Assembly (NCBI GenBank): GCA_900544075.1
Contig: UQTJ01000015.1
Location: forward strand, 1 to 64,000
DNA: 64,000 bases
Direction of reading: 5' to 3'
Source: an uncultured Bacteroides sp.
Lineage (GTDB): Bacteria > Bacteroidota > Bacteroidia > Bacteroidales > Bacteroidaceae
Shown: positions 27,298 through 35,116 of the stretch, piece by piece
How the letters are laid out: each line of letters begins with the position of its first letter
Numbering within the stretch: the stretch's first letter is position 1
Position numbers and translations under genes: made by a program
Notes under the pieces: model-generated
What the model was told of the DNA's origin: nothing
Seen by the model: only the letters and a program-made list of their open reading frames with translations
The model's database searches: none

Positions 27298-28320
27298 CTA
27301 CTTCACAAGACGTGAATAGGTAGTCTTTCCGAATATTTTTGATTGCAATATTAATGAGAAATCATATCTGAATTTCAACTTGCTCCACTTGGTCTGTCTA
27401 AGATTTTCATCTCTCAATGATTTAAAATCCTTACGCATGAATGAATAGTCCTTCCGGGCCTTAACAACTGCAGATGCATTTGAAAAATCAAATTTCAAGA
27501 TGTAGAAAACTACTGCAAGATAATCGAGGAAACAACGTACAATCATTACTTTCCGCAATTCATCTGACGGAAGATTCTTGTACATCATCAACAGATTATT
27601 ACGGAAATTAAGGTATGTCTTTTTCGGATTTTCTTTCTTAAGCGTCGCTCCTCCTACATGATAGACTTTACTTTCCGGAATACACACCAGACGATATCCC
27701 CTACTCAACAAACGCCAGCAAAGGTCTATTTCCTCCATATGGGCAAAGAACTTGGGGTCAAGTCCTCCAACCGCAACATAGACATCTCGCCTGACGAACA
27801 TGGCTGCTCCTGATGCCCAAAATATGTCTGCAGGTGTATCGTATTGGCCATTATCTGTTTCGAGAGAATCAAAGACTCTTCCACGACAGAATGGATAGCC
27901 ATACTTATCGATATAACCTCCGGAGGCTCCAGCATACTCGAACTTTTTCTTGTCATGGTAATTGAGTATCTTCGGCTGGCAGGCAGCAACATCTTTATGA
28001 GATTCCATATAGGAAAGAATCGGTTCTATCCAACCTTCAGTAACCTCGACATCACTGTTAAGCAGAACGACATAGTCGGTAGCAACATTATCCATTACCT
28101 TGTTATACCCCTCGGCAAAACCATAATTCTCTTTAAAGGATATTAATCTGACTGATGGAAACTCATCACGGACTATATCTACTGAATTATCAGTAGAACC
28201 GTTATCTGCCACACAAACTTCTGCCAGTTCCGGATTTGTGTATTTAACAACTGAAGGCAGAAACGTTCTCAACATTTCCGCCCCATTCCAGTTTAATATA
28301 ACAACAGATACTTTTCTCAT
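27298..28320 (-). CDS. Family 2 glycosyltransferase
   Basis: I take the ATG at 28320 (MRKVSVVILNWNG), which starts right at the GT-A strand; an ATG 30 bp upstream would overlap the mtaB stop. The 340-residue protein has VSVVILNWNGAEML, VADNGSTDNS, VLLNSDVEV as the metal/sugar-nucleotide motif, and HMEEIDLCWRLLSRGYR as the ED-x-D/W acceptor region. The C-terminal part is amphipathic, suggesting membrane association. It resembles rhamnosyl-type GT2 enzymes of envelope polysaccharides. It follows mtaB on the minus strand after 22 bp. Confidence 0.88.
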   Translation of the reverse strand: MRKVSVVILNWNGAEMLRTFLPSVVKYTNPELAEVCVADNGSTDNSVDIVRDEFPSVRLISFKENYGFAEGYNKVMDNVATDYVVLLNSDVEVTEGWIEPILSYMESHKDVAACQPKILNYHDKKKFEYAGASGGYIDKYGYPFCRGRVFDSLETDNGQYDTPADIFWASGAAMFVRRDVYVAVGGLDPKFFAHMEEIDLCWRLLSRGYRLVCIPESKVYHVGGATLKKENPKKTYLNFRNNLLMMYKNLPSDELRKVMIVRCFLDYLAVVFYILKFDFSNASAVVKARKDYSFMRKDFKSLRDENLRQTKWSKLKFRYDFSLILQSKIFGKTTYSRLVK

Positions 28321-28342
28321 AAGAGATACATTAAGACTATGA

Positions 28343-29662
28343 TTACTCAATAACTTCCGACATCAAGGACTCACCGTCGGCTGAGAAATCTCCAAGTCTG
28401 ACTTTTATTAATTGATTGTCAGTTGCTTTAGCACTGTCAAGTTCAACTCTGATATAATTATCAGTAAATCCATGCATAGGCATTCCCGGTTTGGAATGTT
28501 CAGCAAGAACTACAGCTTCAGCTCCTTTATGTCGTGCATAAAATTCCTTTAATTTCAATTCAGAAAGTTCAAGCAGACGTTGACTTCTGGCATGTTTTTC
28601 TTCAGGCGATACAACATAATCTATCTTCAAAGCCTGAGTTCCCGGACGCTCTGAGTAACTGAATACATGAAGCTGCGTTACATCAAGCGATTTGATAAAA
28701 TTGTAGGCCGATTCAAAATATTCAGGAGTTTCTCCACGTGTACCTACTATTACATCCACACCTATAAAAGCATCTGGCATAAGCTGCTTGATTTTCCTTA
28801 TTTTTGAGGCAAACAACTCTGTATCATACCGTCTGCGCATCAGTTTCAATACTTCGTCACAGCCAGACTGCAAAGGAATATGAAAATGAGGCATAAATCT
28901 CTTCGAAGTGGAAACAAAGTCTATTATTTCGTCCGTCAACAAATTAGGCTCTATAGAAGATATCCTATATCTCTCGATGCCTTCTACATTGTCCAACTCC
29001 TTTATCAAGTCAAAGAAAGTTTCACCAGTAGTCTTACCGAAGTCACCGATATTTACTCCTGTAAGAACGATTTCCTTTCCTCCTTCTGCCGCTACATCCT
29101 TCGCCTGCTGAACAAGCTCTGATATACTTCCGTTTCTACTTCTACCTCTTGCAAAAGGTATTGTACAATATGAACAGAAATAGTCACATCCGTCCTGGAC
29201 TTTCAAGAAATATCTTGTACGGTCACCACGTGAACATGATGGGGAAAATTTTCGTATATCTTTCGTAGCTGTAGTGATAGCCTCTCCGTGTGCAGACTTT
29301 TCGAGTGTTACCAAATACTTCATCAGGTTACCTTTCTGTTCCGCTCCCAAAACCAAATCCACTCCTTCAATATCGGCAACAATATCCGGTTTGAGCTGTG
29401 CATAACAGCCTGTCACTATAACGTAAGCTCCAGGATGAGACTTAACAAGTTTATGAATAGCCTGACGACACTTTTTATCGGCTACTTCAGTAACCGAACA
29501 TGTATTTACAACTATGATATCAGCTTTCTCTCCTTTTCTTACAGTTCTAATCCCTGCATCCTTCAGAGTTTTTCCTATTGTAGATGTTTCTGCGAAATTC
29601 AGTTTACAACCTAATGTGTAATAAACAGCTTTCTTATCCTGAAAAACAGTAGTATCAATCAT
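28343..29662 (-). CDS. mtaB: tRNA t6A37 methylthiotransferase
   Basis: A 439-residue radical SAM methylthiotransferase. Domain order: UPF0004 (YYTLGCKLNFAETS, VVNTCSVTEVADKKCRQ, VTGCYAQLKP, three Cys for the second Fe-S cluster), radical SAM core with CDYFCSYC (the CxxxCxxC motif), and a C-terminal TRAM domain. GDRTRYFLKVQDGC and IPFARGRSRNG are typical of the MtaB branch. It converts t6A to ms2t6A at position 37 of tRNAs reading ANN codons, and so acts after the Sua5-family enzyme encoded at 50556-51122. Confidence 0.94.
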   Translation of the reverse strand: MIDTTVFQDKKAVYYTLGCKLNFAETSTIGKTLKDAGIRTVRKGEKADIIVVNTCSVTEVADKKCRQAIHKLVKSHPGAYVIVTGCYAQLKPDIVADIEGVDLVLGAEQKGNLMKYLVTLEKSAHGEAITTATKDIRKFSPSCSRGDRTRYFLKVQDGCDYFCSYCTIPFARGRSRNGSISELVQQAKDVAAEGGKEIVLTGVNIGDFGKTTGETFFDLIKELDNVEGIERYRISSIEPNLLTDEIIDFVSTSKRFMPHFHIPLQSGCDEVLKLMRRRYDTELFASKIRKIKQLMPDAFIGVDVIVGTRGETPEYFESAYNFIKSLDVTQLHVFSYSERPGTQALKIDYVVSPEEKHARSQRLLELSELKLKEFYARHKGAEAVVLAEHSKPGMPMHGFTDNYIRVELDSAKATDNQLIKVRLGDFSADGESLMSEVIE

Positions 29663-29681
29663 ATAAATAAATTATTTTGTG

Positions 29682-29689
29682 CAAAGTTA
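29682..29689 (-). promoter_or_regulatory. -7 promoter box for mtaB
   Basis: On the minus strand TAACTTTG matches TAnnTTTG, 19 bp before the mtaB ATG, giving a very short leader. No TTTG at the -33 position. Confidence 0.5.
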
Positions 29690-29849
29690 CTCATTATTTT
29701 GATATGTATATGAGAGCCTGAAGCAATAGAAAGGCCCAAATGTAAAAAAAATGGAAATCCAAATCAGTTAAAAAAGATAAAATAGGCTGTAAAACATATT
29801 TTTTCGCAAAATTCTTGCCTAAAAAAGAACAATGTATCAAAAAACTATA

Positions 29850-29857
29850 TATCTTTG
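29850..29857 (+). promoter_or_regulatory. -7 promoter box for the Cys-rich lipoprotein gene
   Basis: TATCTTTG matches TAnnTTTG and is followed by GCAG, predicting a leader of about 50 nt before the ATG at 29914. Confidence 0.6.
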
Positions 29858-29913
29858 CAGCGTCAATTAAGATAACAATATAAGTATTACAGAATTTTAA
29901 AAGCAAAAAAGAG

Positions 29914-30126
29914 ATGAAAAAGTTAGTATTTTTATTCGTTGCATTCGTTGCAGTATCTTTCGCATCATGTGGTGGTAACAAAAATGCAAATGCAGAATCT
30001 ACAGAAGCTGCTGTAGTAGAAGAAGCTACTCCTGCTTGTGATTCAGTTAAAGCTTGCTGCGATTCAGTTGCTTGCGACTCAGTTGCTTGTGACTCAGCAA
30101 AAGCTTGCTGCGACAAAGCTGAATAA
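29914..30126 (+). CDS. Small cysteine-rich lipoprotein with CDSV/KACC repeats
   Basis: A 70-residue lipoprotein precursor: signal peptide MKKLVFLFVAFVAVSFASC with Cys 19 as the lipidation site, a low-complexity Gly/Asn/Ala/Glu linker, and a C-terminal repeat region (about 41-70) with Cys at 42, 48, 49, 54, 59, 65 and 66 in (A)CDSV and (K)ACCD units. The mature protein would be only about 50 residues. Clustered Cys pairs with Asp suggest metal or thiol chemistry at the envelope, but I know of no assigned function. It has its own promoter and terminator, so it is a stand-alone unit. The reverse-strand frame across it is a shadow. Confidence 0.85.
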   Translation: MKKLVFLFVAFVAVSFASCGGNKNANAESTEAAVVEEATPACDSVKACCDSVACDSVACDSAKACCDKAE

Positions 30127-30159
30127 TTATCAGTAGAGTCTGATTAGGTAAAAAGTTTA

Positions 30160-30198
30160 AAGTCTGTGGATAACAAAATATTCCTACAGGCTTTTTTT
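30160..30198 (+). terminator. Terminator after the Cys-rich lipoprotein gene
   Basis: AAGTCTGTGGA pairs imperfectly with TTCCTACAGGCTT and is followed by seven T's. The stretch from here to 30372 holds nothing I can assign. Confidence 0.65.
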
Positions 30199-30375
30199 GT
30201 GCCCTTACGTTTCGTTTCGTAATACTAAAGAAAAACAGAGTTATATCTCCCAAAAGACATCTATAAATATACACTGAATGAATTATCGGAAATCTTTAAT
30301 CAGAAGTACAATAAATAAACGATAGGAGTTTCCAAAAACTAAGCAATCACTATTCATATATATATTATATACAAA

Positions 30376-30405
30376 AAAATCCCCCTTCGAATGAAGAGGG
30401 ATTTT
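30376..30405 (-). terminator. Terminator of the rpsF-rpsR-rplI operon
   Basis: A stem AAAATCCCCCTTC / GAAGAGGGATTTT with a 3-4 nt loop lies just after the rplI stop; A/T tracts on both sides would let it work in both directions. Confidence 0.85.
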
Positions 30406-30426
30406 CGTATATTTGAGTATCAAATA

Positions 30427-30876
30427 TTAAGCTTCTTCAGCTACAACTTCGAAAGGAATTTCTACAGAAACTTCCTTGTGAAGCTTAACGATAGCTTTGT
30501 AGTTACCAACTTCCTTAACTGAATCCTTAACAACGATAATCTTACGATCGATGTTGTGACCCAATTTAGCAAGTTCTTCAGCAATCTGAATGTTACCTAC
30601 TGAACCGTAGATAGCACCAGTTGCGCTAACTTTAGTAGCAATAGTCAAAGAAACACCCTTCAATGATTCAGCTACTGCTTCAGCATCTTTCTTAATCTTT
30701 TCCAATTTGTGAGCACGCTGTTTCAACTCTTCAGCCAACATTTTCTTTGCTGCTGGTGATGCGATAACTGCTTTGCCAGTCGGAATAAGATAGTTACGAC
30801 CATAACCAGACTTAACAGTTACAATATCATTTTTGTAACCCAAGTTTAATACGTCTTCTTTCAATATAATTTCCAT
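30427..30876 (-). CDS. rplI: 50S ribosomal protein L9
   Basis: A 149-residue L9: the N-terminal rRNA-binding domain (MEIILKEDVLNLGYKNDIVTVKSGYGRNYLIP), a long connecting helix (about 42-75) and the C-terminal domain (GAIYGSVGNIQIAEEL...IDRKIIV). It is the last gene of the S6-S18-L9 operon, 17 bp after rpsR. Confidence 0.98.
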   Translation of the reverse strand: MEIILKEDVLNLGYKNDIVTVKSGYGRNYLIPTGKAVIASPAAKKMLAEELKQRAHKLEKIKKDAEAVAESLKGVSLTIATKVSATGAIYGSVGNIQIAEELAKLGHNIDRKIIVVKDSVKEVGNYKAIVKLHKEVSVEIPFEVVAEEA

Positions 30877-30893
30877 GCTTATTCCTCCTTTAA

Positions 30894-31163
30894 TTATTTC
30901 ATCATATCAGTTACGAAAGGCAGCAAAGCCAAGTGACGAGCTCTCTTAACAGCCTGCGCAATACGACGCTGGAACTTCAATGAAGTACCTGTAATACGGC
31001 GCGGAAGGATTTTACCCTGTTCGTTCAAGAATTTCTTCAAGAATTCAGGATCTTTGTAGTCGATGTACTTAATACCGCTCTTTTTGAAACGACAGTATTT
31101 TTTCTTCTTAACGTCTACTGAAGGCGGAGTTAAATATCTGATTTCTGATTGTTGCTGTGCCAT
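30894..31163 (-). CDS. rpsR: 30S ribosomal protein S18
   Basis: An 89-residue S18 with YIDYKDPEFLKKFLNEQGKILPRRITGTSLKFQRRIAQAVKRARHLALLPF, the family's near-invariant core (written here by its landmarks IDYKD, ILPRR and RARHLALLP). It binds 16S rRNA with S6. It starts 2 bp after the rpsF stop. Confidence 0.98.
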   Translation of the reverse strand: MAQQQSEIRYLTPPSVDVKKKKYCRFKKSGIKYIDYKDPEFLKKFLNEQGKILPRRITGTSLKFQRRIAQAVKRARHLALLPFVTDMMK

Positions 31164-31165
31164 GA

Positions 31166-31513
31166 TTAATTCTCCTCCTTTTTAGTTGATTTAACATTTC
31201 TTCTCTTAGCAGCATATTCTGCAGCATACTTGTCCATCTTGAAAGTCAAGAAACGGATAACTCTTTCGTCACGACGGTAGTTAACTTCAAGCTTTTCGAT
31301 TACAGTTGGTTCAGCTTTAAACTCAATCAACTGATAGAAACCTGTAGATTTCTTCTGAATTGGATAAGCCAATTTCTTCAATCCCCAGTTTTCTTCATTG
31401 ATGATCTCAGCACCTTCCTGAGTAAGGATTGCTTTGAACTTCTCTACCGCTTCCTTCATCTGAGCCTCAGACAAAACGGGAGTTAAAATGAAAACGGTTT
31501 CGTATTGATTCAT
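31166..31513 (-). CDS. rpsF: 30S ribosomal protein S6
   Basis: A 115-residue S6: MNQYETVFILTPVLSE start, LKKLAYPIQKKSTGFY centre and YRRDERVIRFLTFKMD end, with a lysine-rich tail. It heads the operon rpsF-rpsR-rplI and has the best promoter in the window. The roughly 40-nt leader is too short for a structured S6:S18-type regulatory leader, and I recognise none. Confidence 0.98.
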   Translation of the reverse strand: MNQYETVFILTPVLSEAQMKEAVEKFKAILTQEGAEIINEENWGLKKLAYPIQKKSTGFYQLIEFKAEPTVIEKLEVNYRRDERVIRFLTFKMDKYAAEYAAKRRNVKSTKKEEN

Positions 31514-31559
31514 ACTAATTCGTTAATTAAATTATTAATAAAAAATTTCAATCGCGGCG

Positions 31560-31590
31560 CAAAGGTACAACTTTTTATCTAATATACAAA
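31560..31590 (-). promoter_or_regulatory. Perfect Bacteroides-type promoter of rpsF operon
   Basis: On the minus strand TTTG (31587-31590) and TACCTTTG (31560-31567) are separated by exactly 19 bp, the full TTTG-N19-TAnnTTTG consensus of the Bacteroidetes primary sigma factor. Confidence 0.9.
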
Positions 31591-31727
31591 CATTCAAGCT
31601 ACTTTTCTTCGTTTTTACGGCATAATATCACTTTAGCCACAAAGAAACTATACCTGTTCATTACTTATTATGTATGATTTAAATATTAAAAAGAGTTCCA
31701 TCACAATAGAATTACCGACAAATATAG

Positions 31728-31735
31728 TATCTTTG
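31728..31735 (+). promoter_or_regulatory. -7 promoter box for the MarR gene; fixes its start
   Basis: TATCTTTG lies inside an upstream extension of the reading frame. Transcription would begin about 31742, so the usable start is the ATG at 31760, not the one at 31670. Confidence 0.6.
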
Positions 31736-31759
31736 CATAGTTGTATAAACAATAATTAT

Positions 31760-32206
31760 ATGATAGAACAATTCAATTTTGACATCCAGCTAATTTTTGC
31801 CATACTAAACGGAAAAGTTTCTGCTGCCATAAACCGGAAACTGATAAGAAATTTCAGAATGAACGGCCTGGACATCACCCCTGAGCAATGGACAGTACTG
31901 ATTTTTCTATGGGAAAAGGACGGAGTGACACAACAGGAGCTATGCAACGCCACATTCAAGGACAAACCGAGCATGACGCGACTTATCGACAATATGGAGA
32001 AACAGCATCTTGTAGTGCGCATATCGGACAAGAAGGACAGAAGAACAAACCTTATCCACCTGACCAAAGACGGCAAGCAGCTTGAAGACAAGGCAAGAAT
32101 GGTAGCAAACCTTACTCTGAAAGAGGCGCTGAAAGGCTTGACACTGGAAGAGTTAAGCATCAGCCAGGAGGTATTGCGCAAAATCTTCACAAACACGAAA
32201 GATTAG
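31760..32206 (+). CDS. MarR-family transcriptional regulator
   Basis: A 148-residue winged-helix repressor-type protein. After an N-terminal dimerisation helix, LDITPEQWTVLIFLWEKDGVTQQELCNATFKDKPSMTRLIDNMEKQHLVVRISDKKDRRTNLIHLT is the classic MarR DNA-binding region (landmarks QWTVL, SMTRLIDNME and the DKKDRR wing). The start is set by the promoter box at 31728. Ligand and targets are unknown; the next gene on the strand is a small membrane protein 125 bp on. Confidence 0.9.
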   Translation: MIEQFNFDIQLIFAILNGKVSAAINRKLIRNFRMNGLDITPEQWTVLIFLWEKDGVTQQELCNATFKDKPSMTRLIDNMEKQHLVVRISDKKDRRTNLIHLTKDGKQLEDKARMVANLTLKEALKGLTLEELSISQEVLRKIFTNTKD

Positions 32207-32331
32207 CCATACAATAAAAGCATGATAATACACGAATTTCGTTTTTTTTCATAAAATAATTTTCACGTGTAAAGAATTATGCTTTAATTTGTAACCAATA
32301 AACGAATAAACCATAAAAATAGAAGACACAC

Positions 32332-32508
32332 ATGAAAAGCTTATTAAAGAATCTGGGAGTAATATTGATTATTATCGGAGCTGTTATCCTGATTGCATGC
32401 TTTGCAACTGAAAATGTAAACAACAACGCTATTCTGGGTACATCAATGGTTCTTATCATTGCAGGATTAATCAGCTACATCCTGATTAACAAACGTATCA
32501 CTGATTAA
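32332..32508 (+). CDS. Small two-helix membrane protein (58 aa), unknown
   Basis: A 58-codon frame from ATG 32332 to TAA 32508: MKSLLKNLGV then two hydrophobic helices (ILIIIGAVILIACFA and AILGTSMVLIIAGLISYILI) joined by ENVNNN and ending in NKRITD. It begins after an A-rich stretch (AAGACACAC) and is followed 24 bp later by a strong terminator, which supports it as a real transcribed gene. The downstream gene rprY is convergent. Confidence 0.7.
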   Translation: MKSLLKNLGVILIIIGAVILIACFATENVNNNAILGTSMVLIIAGLISYILINKRITD

Positions 32509-32532
32509 TGTAAACTACAAATCAGACAAAAT

Positions 32533-32567
32533 AAAAAGAGGTTATCTTTCATAGATAACCTCTTTTT
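32533..32567. terminator. Bidirectional terminator
   Basis: A perfect 15-bp stem (AAAAAGAGGTTATCT / AGATAACCTCTTTTT) with a 5-nt loop serves the small membrane gene and the convergent rprXY operon. Confidence 0.9.
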
Positions 32568-32585
32568 ATTTTATATACCCGTCAA

Positions 32586-33296
32586 TCAAGCATCCTGCTG
32601 TTCATCGTCCGGAGTAATCAGTTTATATCCCTTACCGTGGATATTGATAATTTCGATAGATGGGTCTGCCTTAAGATGCTTACGCAACTTAGTGATATAA
32701 ACGTCCATACTTCTTGCATTGAAATAGTTATCGTCAATCCAGATATTCTTCAATGCATAATCTCTCTGAAGTATTTCGTTTGCATGAGAGCAAAGCAAAG
32801 ACAGAAGTTCAGATTCCTTAGTAGTAAGCTTAGTCTGCTTGTCACCGATAGTAAGCAACTGTTTCTGAGTATCGAAAGTAAAGTTACCGATAGTGTACAT
32901 AGTGTTTTCCTTCACTTTCTTACCTCTTACTCGACGCAAGATAGCCTCGATACGAAGTGTAAGTTCTTCCATGCTGAAAGGCTTGCTGATATAATCATCG
33001 GCTCCAATCTTGAATCCTTCAAGGATATCTTCCTTCATAGTCTTAGCAGTAAGGAAAATCACAGGAACTTCCGAATTGATTTGTTTGATTTCCTGAATCA
33101 TAGAGAAACCATCCTTGACAGGCATCATAACGTCTGTCACAATCATATCATATTTTCCTTTCTGATATCCTTTTACACCTTCGTCACCATTCAGGAACAG
33201 GTCAGCTTCATAACCTTTAGCCTGTAAATATTCTCTCAAAAGCATGCCAAGATTCTCGTCATCTTCGCACAATAAAATACGCATTCTTTCGTCCAT
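32586..33296 (-). CDS. rprY: OmpR-family response regulator RprY
   Basis: I use the ATG at 33296 (MDERMRILLCEDDENLG), which directly follows the rprX stop; 17 extra residues upstream would overlap rprX. The 236-residue protein has a receiver domain with EDD, phospho-acceptor Asp 55 (MIVTDVMMP), and K in FLTAKT, then a winged-helix effector domain (NFTFDTQKQLL...LTTKESELLSLLCSHANEILQRDYALKNIW). RprY of Bacteroides fragilis is an essential-type regulator tied to redox and metabolic control; targets here are inferred from that family only. Confidence 0.9.
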   Translation of the reverse strand: MDERMRILLCEDDENLGMLLREYLQAKGYEADLFLNGDEGVKGYQKGKYDMIVTDVMMPVKDGFSMIQEIKQINSEVPVIFLTAKTMKEDILEGFKIGADDYISKPFSMEELTLRIEAILRRVRGKKVKENTMYTIGNFTFDTQKQLLTIGDKQTKLTTKESELLSLLCSHANEILQRDYALKNIWIDDNYFNARSMDVYITKLRKHLKADPSIEIINIHGKGYKLITPDDEQQDA

Positions 33297-33297
33297 A

Positions 33298-34851
33298 TTA
33301 TTCTTCTTTAAATAAAGGTAATACAATAATAAATTTAGTTCCGACATTCAGTTCACTTTCAGCACGGATGCTTCCATTGTGATCTGTAATAATCTTTTTC
33401 ACATAGGCCAGTCCAAGACCAAATCCCTTCACATCGTGCAGGTTTCCGGTATGAACACGGTAGAACTTGTCAAATATCTTTTTCAAATTTTCTTTCTTTA
33501 TTCCGATACCATTGTCCTCGACGGAGATATGTAATTTGTTAGCCTCATTCCATGTTCTGACCTTAAGGCTTATATCCACATCAGAGCGTTTGTATTTCAC
33601 GGCATTGTCCAACAAATTGAATATCACATTGGTGAAATGCATCTCATCCACAAATATGAACGGATCCGTAGCATCAAGTTCCGCATCAAGCGTACCATGA
33701 CAACTTTCCACCTTCAACCTGAAAGTATTTATCACGCCGTTCACAAGTTCATTGGCATCAATTTTCTTTTTCTTCAGCGTAGCTTTCTGACGCTCGAACA
33801 TCGACATCTGCAACACTTTCTCTACCTGGAAACGGAGACGTTTCGTTTCATCGTTTATCACTCCCGAAATATGCTTGAACATCACAGGCGATTTACCTAC
33901 AGCCGGGTCATTAAGCATCTGAGCCGCAAGCGATATGGTAGAAATCGGAGTCTTAAACTCGTGCGTCATATTGTTAATGAAGTCATTCTTTATCTCAGTA
34001 AGCTTCTTCTGGCGGAATATTATATATATGGTAAATATAAAAGTAACCAAAAGAACCACCGTAAATATCAGCGAAGGTATCATAAACTTCACAGAACTGA
34101 AAATATAGTCATCCATCGTAGGGAAGAATATTTTCACATATCCCATTTTTGCCGGAGGGTCATTCTCAAACAGCAGTTTGGAATAGACTTTCTCGCCGTC
34201 GTACACATAGTCCGAACAACGATAGACCTCTTTCCCATCCCTGTCTGTCACCGTAAAATGATAAGGCAGATCCAAACCATTGTTCAGCAATTCCGACTTA
34301 ATGAAATGGTCCAACTGCTTGAAGTTTATCCTATCCTTCAGCGGTTTGTCGCTCGCAGTATAAAGTATGTTATACACCACCTCATCAAGCAATGCCCTCT
34401 GGTAGACATATCTTTCCTTGATTATCTCCTGCAGGGTCCGCGATGTCTGAGGTATATTCTTACCATTCGAGATAATAACTTTAGGCACATTCGCAGGCCT
34501 GTTGGTTATCGTCTTGAACTCAAAGGTAGAATACATACTTCCATCTGGCGATGTTATGGTATATTGGTGATGCTGCATAATATCACCGCTATCCTTACCT
34601 TTGTTCAGGTTAAACTGTTCAGCAAGACGGGCTGCCCTTTCAGTAGCTGCCACATCAGCCTCAAGATATTTCTTGGTTTCCACCAGTTCCAGATTGCGCA
34701 CGGACTGAGCAAGACTGCGGTTTACATTCTCCTCGAATTGTCCACGACGCATCTTTACCATCTCTTCTATATAACTTACCTGCAAATACAGCAGACTAAG
34801 AAAAGACAGAGCCATAATGACTCCTAATATCCATATTGTTGACTTTTTCAT
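33298..34851 (-). CDS. rprX: Sensor histidine kinase RprX
   Basis: A 517-residue membrane kinase: TM1 (about 7-27), a periplasmic sensor region (about 28-240), TM2 (about 247-270), then HisKA with NDFINNMTHEFKTPISTISLAAQML (phospho-acceptor His about 297), and HATPase with NVIFNLLDNAVKY, ISVEDNGIGI and GFGLGLAYVKKI. It phosphorylates the partner encoded directly downstream. On the minus strand a TAAATTTG box (34857-34864) lies only about 6 bp before the ATG, which would make the mRNA nearly leaderless if used. Confidence 0.93.
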   Translation of the reverse strand: MKKSTIWILGVIMALSFLSLLYLQVSYIEEMVKMRRGQFEENVNRSLAQSVRNLELVETKKYLEADVAATERAARLAEQFNLNKGKDSGDIMQHHQYTITSPDGSMYSTFEFKTITNRPANVPKVIISNGKNIPQTSRTLQEIIKERYVYQRALLDEVVYNILYTASDKPLKDRINFKQLDHFIKSELLNNGLDLPYHFTVTDRDGKEVYRCSDYVYDGEKVYSKLLFENDPPAKMGYVKIFFPTMDDYIFSSVKFMIPSLIFTVVLLVTFIFTIYIIFRQKKLTEIKNDFINNMTHEFKTPISTISLAAQMLNDPAVGKSPVMFKHISGVINDETKRLRFQVEKVLQMSMFERQKATLKKKKIDANELVNGVINTFRLKVESCHGTLDAELDATDPFIFVDEMHFTNVIFNLLDNAVKYKRSDVDISLKVRTWNEANKLHISVEDNGIGIKKENLKKIFDKFYRVHTGNLHDVKGFGLGLAYVKKIITDHNGSIRAESELNVGTKFIIVLPLFKEE

Positions 34852-34856
34852 GGTGA

Positions 34857-34864
34857 CAAATTTA
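34857..34864 (-). promoter_or_regulatory. Possible -7 box giving a leaderless rprX mRNA
   Basis: TAAATTTG on the minus strand fits TAnnTTTG, but it ends about 5 bp from the rprX ATG. There is no -33 match, so another upstream promoter is possible. Confidence 0.3.
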
Positions 34865-35055
34865 ACAAGCTAATTAATATAATCATCACCAATTAACATG
34901 TTTTACACGAGATTTTTTCGTATTTAACAATACACTCTGATTTTAGTTGATAAAATCACAAGTAAAAATACTTATCACCTCGCCTACTTTACAAAAATAA
35001 TATAACTTTAAATATATAACAACTAAAAGTGGCAAAAAGTTCACCGTAAGGCAAT

Positions 35056-35092
35056 AAAAAAAAGCCACATTTTTAAGAAATGCGGCTTTTTT
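35056..35092 (-). terminator. Terminator after fusA2
   Basis: AAAAGCCACATTT pairs with AAATGCGGCTTTT (one mismatch) around a 5-nt loop, with A and T tracts outside. Bases 34865-35050 show no gene. Confidence 0.8.
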
Positions 35093-35116
35093 ATGTATTA
35101 AAATATCAACTAAGCG

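Noticed and set aside
29694..30116. Minus-strand frame with SQATESQ-type repeats
   Set aside because: The repeats are the reverse reading of the Cys-rich lipoprotein repeats; the plus-strand frame has signal peptide, promoter and terminator.
31514..31559. Structured S6:S18 autoregulatory leader before rpsF
   Set aside because: The predicted leader is about 40 nt and A+T-rich, and I cannot fold the known motif in it.
33637..34827. 396-residue plus-strand open frame
   Set aside because: It lies entirely antisense to rprX, whose kinase motifs are all present; composition is that of a shadow frame with no domain.
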